This document shows, one piece after another, positions 35,643 through 38,632 of a stretch of 38,632 nt of DNA. Every line of letters starts with the position of its first letter. Positions within the stretch are counted from its first letter, which is position 1. The notes beneath the pieces were generated by a model that was not told where the DNA came from, made no database searches, and saw only the letters and a list, made by a program, of their open reading frames with translations. The position numbers were made by a program, and so were the translations under genes. Source of the DNA: an uncultured Bacilli bacterium (GTDB taxonomy: Bacteria > Bacillota_I > Bacilli_A > RF39 > UBA660); assembly GCA_947631205.1 (NCBI GenBank), contig CANRKL010000005.1, forward strand, positions 1-38,632. The letters are read 5' to 3'.

Positions 35643-35688
35643 TTTAGAAAATAGAAAACACACTTGCATATTGTCAAAAACAATATGC
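35643..35688 (+). repeat. Dispersed repeat copy 1 plus inverted repeat, upstream of the methyltransferase
   Basis: 35643-35675 shares TTTAGAAAA and CACACTTGCATATTG with copies at 38066 and 38459. It runs into a perfect 9-bp inverted repeat, GCATATTGT (35666-35674) and ACAATATGC (35680-35688), loop of 5, just before the gene. No T run follows, so an operator or leader hairpin is more likely than a terminator. Confidence 0.7.
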
Positions 35689-35704
35689 CTATAGGGGAAT
35701 AAAA

Positions 35705-36397
35705 ATGGAATACAAAGAATTTGCAAAATATTATGATATATTTTATAAAAATAAAAATTATGCTGAAGAAACAGAATTTTTAAAAAATTTTATTAATCAA
35801 GATGATAAAATTATCGATATAGGTTGTGGAACTGGCTTGCATGCTTCTTTACTACAACAGAATGGTTTCAAAGTTGATGGATTAGATCTTAATAAAGAAA
35901 TGTTAGATATTGCTAAAACTAGAGTTCACTCTAACCTTTATTTACAAAATATATTAGATATAAATATTAATCAAAAATATGATGTCATTATCTCCATGTT
36001 TGCTGTATTAAATCATTTAAAAGATACCCAAGAGTTAGAAAAGGCTCTTATGAATTTAAAAAATATTTTAACTGATAAAGGAAAAATAATAATTGATTTG
36101 CATAATCCCCAAAGCTCGGGTAATAAAACAGATTCTTATGATAATATGACTAGAATTATGGAATGGCATTATGATAAAAAATCAAAAATAGAAGATAGCA
36201 AAATTATATTTGAAATTGATGGTAAGAAGTATATAGGCAATCATACTTTTCGAATTTTTACAATTGATGAGGTAAAGCAATGTTGTGAAAATGTTGGTCT
36301 TGTTGTAAAAAAAGTATATGAAAATTATAATGTTAATAAGTGTGGCTCATGCATTTCTAAAAATTTACAATTTTTAATATATAAAGACCTATTTTAA
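35705..36397 (+). CDS. Class I SAM-dependent methyltransferase
   Basis: 230 residues. KIIDIGCGTGLHASLL (35-50) is motif I, GLDLNKEML near 58-66 motif II, and DVIISMFAVLNHL near 94-106 motif IV. The opening MEYKEFAKYYDIFYKNKNY and overall size place it among small-molecule methyltransferases of the Methyltransf_25 type; the substrate is unknown. AGGGGAA precedes the ATG. It is the first gene past tRNA-Thr and lies behind a dispersed repeat and an inverted repeat. A hairpin terminator follows at 36476. Confidence 0.88.
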   Translation: MEYKEFAKYYDIFYKNKNYAEETEFLKNFINQDDKIIDIGCGTGLHASLLQQNGFKVDGLDLNKEMLDIAKTRVHSNLYLQNILDININQKYDVIISMFAVLNHLKDTQELEKALMNLKNILTDKGKIIIDLHNPQSSGNKTDSYDNMTRIMEWHYDKKSKIEDSKIIFEIDGKKYIGNHTFRIFTIDEVKQCCENVGLVVKKVYENYNVNKCGSCISKNLQFLIYKDLF

Positions 36398-36475
36398 TAC
36401 TTAAAAGTTGTCGTACTTCTTCCTTTAGGGCACCAGTGACGTTTCCTTTTATAGTTTGAACTTAACATATATAAT

Positions 36476-36498
36476 CAATCCGTTTGGGTTGTTTTTTT
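36476..36498 (+). terminator. Terminator downstream of the methyltransferase
   Basis: CAATCC, loop GTTT, GGGTTG, then seven T. Confidence 0.8.
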
Positions 36499-36866
36499 GT
36501 GTTTTACAAAAAAATTAACAAAGAAAAGATGGTGTTTTATGATAAAGTTTACGACGCCAGAATTAGAAAAAAGTTCTAGAAAGTCCCAGTTCACAAGGTG
36601 ATTTTGATGGTACGTCAAAATACCTAGGAGGTTAAGTATTTCGGTATAAACAAAATAAGCAATCAATCACCAAAATATTATTCACTATTTAGCTGCTCTT
36701 AGGGAATAGATATTAATAGCATTTAAAGAATAATAAAATAAGCCAGACGAGTCTCACTAATTTAGCAAATTGATTTTAATTTTTTGAAAAGATACTATCT
36801 AAAAACATTTAAAGGTATTATAATATTTAGCGAAGAAATGATAGTTTGTTATATGGTTGGTGAAAT
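36499..36866. other. Non-coding stretch with decayed coding remnant
   Basis: No intact gene. From 36534 a frame reads MVFYDKVYDARIRKKF then stops; a -1 shift at the A run would continue VLESPSSQGDFDGTSKYLGG to a stop near 36634. This looks like a broken small gene of unknown family, with low confidence. A TATAAT at 36819-36824 may serve the protease gene that follows. Confidence 0.3.
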
Positions 36867-37600
36867 ATGAAAAATAAAGTTTTAAAATATTTACTTATCA
36901 CTTTTGGAATAAGCTGGATATGCTGGTTAGTAGTTATTTTATTCATTCAATTTGGTCTTTCTAAATATCCAGATGTTTTAAGTTGCACTATAGAAATTAT
37001 AGGAACTTTAGCTCCTACTATTGCATCAATTATGTTATTAGAAGAAAAGAAGAATTTTAAAAACATTGTGAAATTTATATTTAAAAAAATGAAAAAACTT
37101 TTTTGTATGTAATTATTTTTAGTATTATTTTGATTTTTAGTTTTGCATTTATTTGTAATTATAATAAAGAAATTCCATTTTATTTTATAGTACCATTATT
37201 TATATATGCTATAACTTTTGGCGGAGGTTTTGAGGAATTAGGTTGGAGAGGAATACTGCAACCTAATTTAGAAAAAAAGCATTCATTTATTGTTAATGCA
37301 ATAATAACTGAAATTATATGGGGACTATGGCATATTCCATTACAAATAATTCAAGGATTTGTTTTATTTGATCCTAATTTTGTTCCATTTATGTTTGGAA
37401 TTATTATGTTTAGTATTGTTTTAGCATATATTTATAAGAAAACGAATTCTATATTTTATTGTGCTTTTCTACACAGTTTGTATAATACTTTAACAACAAT
37501 TTTTATTGCCAACAATACTGAAGTATTAATGATAGAGTTTGTACTTGCATTCATATCTATATCTTTATATTACAAAGAAAAATATATGAATAAAGTATAA
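36867..37600 (+). pseudogene. CPBP-family intramembrane metalloprotease, frameshifted
   Basis: Two frames together give about 244 residues, the normal size for a CPBP (CAAX/bacteriocin-processing, Abi) protease. The first (36867-37112) has two membrane helices and ends after FKKMKKLFCM. The second (37103-37600) carries the catalytic motifs FEELGWRG (EExxxR), LWHIPLQ and FLHSLYN, with four or more helices. The break lies at six T (37099-37104); a seventh T would read KKLFLYVIIFSII and join them. GGTTGGTGA precedes the ATG. It may be a true pseudogene, a sequencing error or a switchable tract. Such proteases process peptides or give bacteriocin self-immunity in some species. Confidence 0.85.
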
Positions 37601-37666
37601 TAATGATATAACGAATATTTTGTTATTGTAGATGTCTAAAACATTTGCTTTATGCTAAATTTATTG

Positions 37667-37699
37667 GTTGCCGAAAAGTTGCCGAAAAGTTGCCGAAAA
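37667..37699 (+). repeat. Three tandem 11-bp repeats
   Basis: GTTGCCGAAAA three times without interruption, in a region with no gene, 67 bp after the protease frame and 14 bp before the antisense RNA promoter. Much richer in G/C than its surroundings. Confidence 0.9.
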
Positions 37700-37712
37700 A
37701 ATAGGAAACGAC

Positions 37713-37741
37713 TTGTAAAAAGGCCGTTTTTATGTTATTAT
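37713..37741 (+). promoter_or_regulatory. Promoter of the antisense RNA
   Basis: TTGTAA (37713-37718), 17-bp spacer, TGTTATTAT with TATTAT at 37736-37741 (extended -10). Confidence 0.6.
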
Positions 37742-37747
37742 GTATTT

Positions 37748-37863
37748 GTCAAGGAAACTTGCATAAAATAAAAAAGGAACATTCAGTTTTGCTATGTTGA
37801 ATGTCTACCCAATTAATATTGTTTAGACATTTAATTCAAATGTGAATTAAATGTCATTTTTTT
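37748..37863 (+). ncRNA. Predicted antitoxin RNA, convergent with the toxin mRNA
   Basis: About 115 nt with three hairpins: CAAG-GAAA-CTTG at the 5' end (37750-37761), a 7-bp stem ACATTCA/TGAATGT (37779-37785 and 37798-37804), and a perfect 12-bp terminator stem (37826-37837 with 37844-37855) followed by seven T. Its 3' part is complementary to the last codon and 3' UTR of the 30-residue peptide gene on the other strand, the arrangement known from RatA/txpA and SR4/bsrG. Confidence 0.6.
37763..37804 (-). terminator. Probable terminator of the toxin mRNA
   Basis: On the minus strand the 7-bp stem ACATTCA/TGAATGT is followed by TCC and then TTTTTTATTTTA. Confidence 0.5.
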
Positions 37864-37946
37864 ATAACTACTATCATAATGATAATGAGAAATAAAATGA
37901 TAGCAATGAGCTTTAGAACTTTTACTACAAAAGTCTTAGTTTTCAT
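37854..37946 (-). CDS. 30-residue hydrophobic peptide, type I toxin-like
   Basis: Reads MKTKTFVVKVLKLIAI then ILFLIIIMIVVIKK: a basic N-terminus, one membrane helix of about 18 residues and a Lys-Lys end, like Fst/TxpA/BsrG-type toxins that damage membranes. A near-perfect ribosome site AGGAGG lies 9 nt before the ATG but can pair with ACCTCT upstream (37955-37980), which would hide it, a usual feature of type I toxin mRNAs. It has its own promoter and a long 5' leader. A convergent structured RNA overlaps the 3' end. No homologue is recognised by sequence; the call rests on architecture. Confidence 0.6.
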   Translation of the reverse strand: MKTKTFVVKVLKLIAIILFLIIIMIVVIKK

Positions 37947-38008
37947 TTTATCAAACCTCCTCTCCACAAAGATTAGAGGTAGACACTCAACAACCGAAGT
38001 TCGAGAGT

Positions 38009-38038
38009 ATTGTGCCAAACATTTGTTTTTTTATACAA
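38009..38038 (-). promoter_or_regulatory. Promoter of the toxin-like peptide
   Basis: Minus strand TTGTAT (38033-38038), 18-bp spacer, TGGCACAAT with CACAAT at 38009-38014. Start near 38002 gives a leader of about 55 nt containing an AAC-TTCG-GTT hairpin. Confidence 0.5.
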
Positions 38039-38065
38039 GCAATTTTAATTCTAAATTTATGAAAG

Positions 38066-38166
38066 TTTAGAAAATACACTTGCTTATTGACCAAGATAAT
38101 GAGTATTTAAAAAATACTAATATTATGTTATTTTTAAAAAAAAGATGATATAATACCCTTTGAAAG
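38066..38166 (+). repeat. Dispersed 100-bp repeat, copy 2
   Basis: About 95% identical to 38459-38558. It includes TATAAT (38149-38154) and sits directly before the 62-residue ORF, so it may act as that gene's promoter region. Confidence 0.85.
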
Positions 38167-38176
38167 AAGTGATGAT

Positions 38177-38365
38177 ATGACAATACGAGTCCGAGTTCTA
38201 AATGGCTACTCAAAAAACATACCTAAAAATCTAAAAAAAGAACCTGTTATTTTAACGCCTGAGTATGTTAGAAGACTAAATGAACAAATCGCATATAATA
38301 TTCTTAAAAATCAAATAAATTCTCAGCCTGATGTTTTCACTTTAAAAAAAGTCATCAAGCATTAG
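38177..38365 (+). CDS. Small basic protein, unknown
   Basis: 62 residues, MTIRVRVLNGYSKNIP then a helical, basic part (EYVRRLNEQIAYNILKNQI). No family recognised. GTGATG lies just before the ATG and TATAAT of the dispersed repeat ends 22 nt upstream. Likely a real but short accessory gene; size and charge would fit a DNA-binding or mobile-element protein, which is speculation. Confidence 0.5.
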   Translation: MTIRVRVLNGYSKNIPKNLKKEPVILTPEYVRRLNEQIAYNILKNQINSQPDVFTLKKVIKH

Positions 38366-38632
38366 TTGATTTGATTATTGCTTTGTTTAGTATAACTGCT
38401 AAAAAATAGCGAGAATAATCCTTATATTGAATTTAAAAAATTTACTGATTTTATATAATTTAGAAAACACACTTGCATATTGACCAAGATAATGATTATT
38501 TAAAAAATACTAATATTATGTTATTTTTAAAAAAAGGTGATATAATACCCTTCGAAAGATAGTGTGAAAAGTTTTATGGAAAATTAATAACACTAGTTGA
38601 AAAAGATATTAAGATGAAAATCTTGATATAAA
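38366..38632. other. Intergenic end of window with repeat copy 3
   Basis: No gene is seen. The stretch holds dispersed repeat copy 3 (38459-38558) and after it only a 7-codon frame. Confidence 0.6.
38459..38558 (+). repeat. Dispersed 100-bp repeat, copy 3
   Basis: Matches 38066-38166 with about five substitutions and one missing A; TATAAT is at 38541-38546. Any gene it serves would lie beyond the window. Confidence 0.85.

Noticed and set aside
35541-35726. Minus-strand frame overlapping the tRNA 3' end
   Set aside because: Covers the tRNA end, its terminator and the methyltransferase start; no ribosome site.
36429-36434. CACCAG as a possible repeat of the tRNA-Thr 3' end (attachment site)
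   Set aside because: Only six bases match; flanking bases differ, so chance is sufficient.
36475-36666. 63-residue minus-strand frame
   Set aside because: Starts with TTG, runs across a plus-strand terminator and has no recognisable features.
37879-38070. 63-residue plus-strand frame
   Set aside because: No ribosome site and unremarkable sequence; it lies antisense to the toxin-like peptide and its leader, which have far better signals.
1-38632. CRISPR array, IS element or prophage
   Set aside because: No spaced direct repeats with unique spacers, transposase, integrase or phage structural genes are visible.

Overview
The window is very AT-rich DNA from a Bacillota bacterium that probably descends from, or still is, a spore former. 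Evidence: an ireB-ruvX-DUF1292 operon, a Cse60 sporulation protein, a SpoVB/MurJ-like flippase, a BclA-like collagen protein with a sigma-K-like promoter, and Shine-Dalgarno sites of the AGGAGG/GGTGAT type. TGA ends genes and Trp is encoded by TGG, so the code is the standard bacterial one, not the Mycoplasma code. Uncultured gut Bacilli (RF39/Erysipelotrichia-like) are my best guess at the source; this is inference.

Layout. 70-1011 (-): ireB, ruvX, DUF1292. 1123-4665 (+): a giant sigma-70-like protein, transcribed head-to-head with ireB, with a normal sigma N-terminus followed by about 900 residues of degenerate region-4-like helical units. 4729-7299 (-): a membrane-anchored rod of about 52 Asp-rich calcium-binding repeats. 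7540-9519 (+): a FAD/Rieske oxidoreductase and a membrane protein. 9513-17493 (-): a LigD-like phosphoesterase-polymerase lacking the ligase domain, a SWIM-SNF2 ATPase, and pyruvate:ferredoxin oxidoreductase. 17624-18229 (+): a HAD phosphatase. 18269-20943 (-): two tandem paralogous surface proteins; the upstream one has a run of ten G in its signal-peptide region that puts it out of frame as sequenced, so it is a candidate phase-variable antigen. 21010-23395 (-): an AAA-ATPase/PD-(D/E)XK protein and trmB. 23450-26838: a Met/Asn-rich small protein, a SpoVB-like flippase, cse60 and a collagen-like protein, which look like a spore-surface cluster. 26914-30098 (-): leuS with a Nudix domain inserted in the editing domain, plus a small membrane protein. 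30185-30300 (+): an orphan small RNA. 30374-32764 (-): a GH31 glucosidase. 32852-33799 (+): a YtqA-like radical SAM protein. 33758-35370 (-): a small exported protein and hisS.

Beyond tRNA-Thr(CGT) at 35474-35549 the DNA looks accessory: a methyltransferase, decayed sequence, a frameshifted CPBP protease, three copies of a dispersed repeat that lies upstream of genes, and a compact locus at 37713-38038 that looks like a complete type I toxin-antitoxin system (a 30-residue membrane peptide with a sequestered ribosome site, and a convergent structured antisense RNA overlapping its 3' end).

Strongest candidates for new biology are the poly-region-4 sigma protein, the LeuRS-Nudix fusion, the poly-G switch, the type I toxin-antitoxin locus and the 30.2-kb small RNA.
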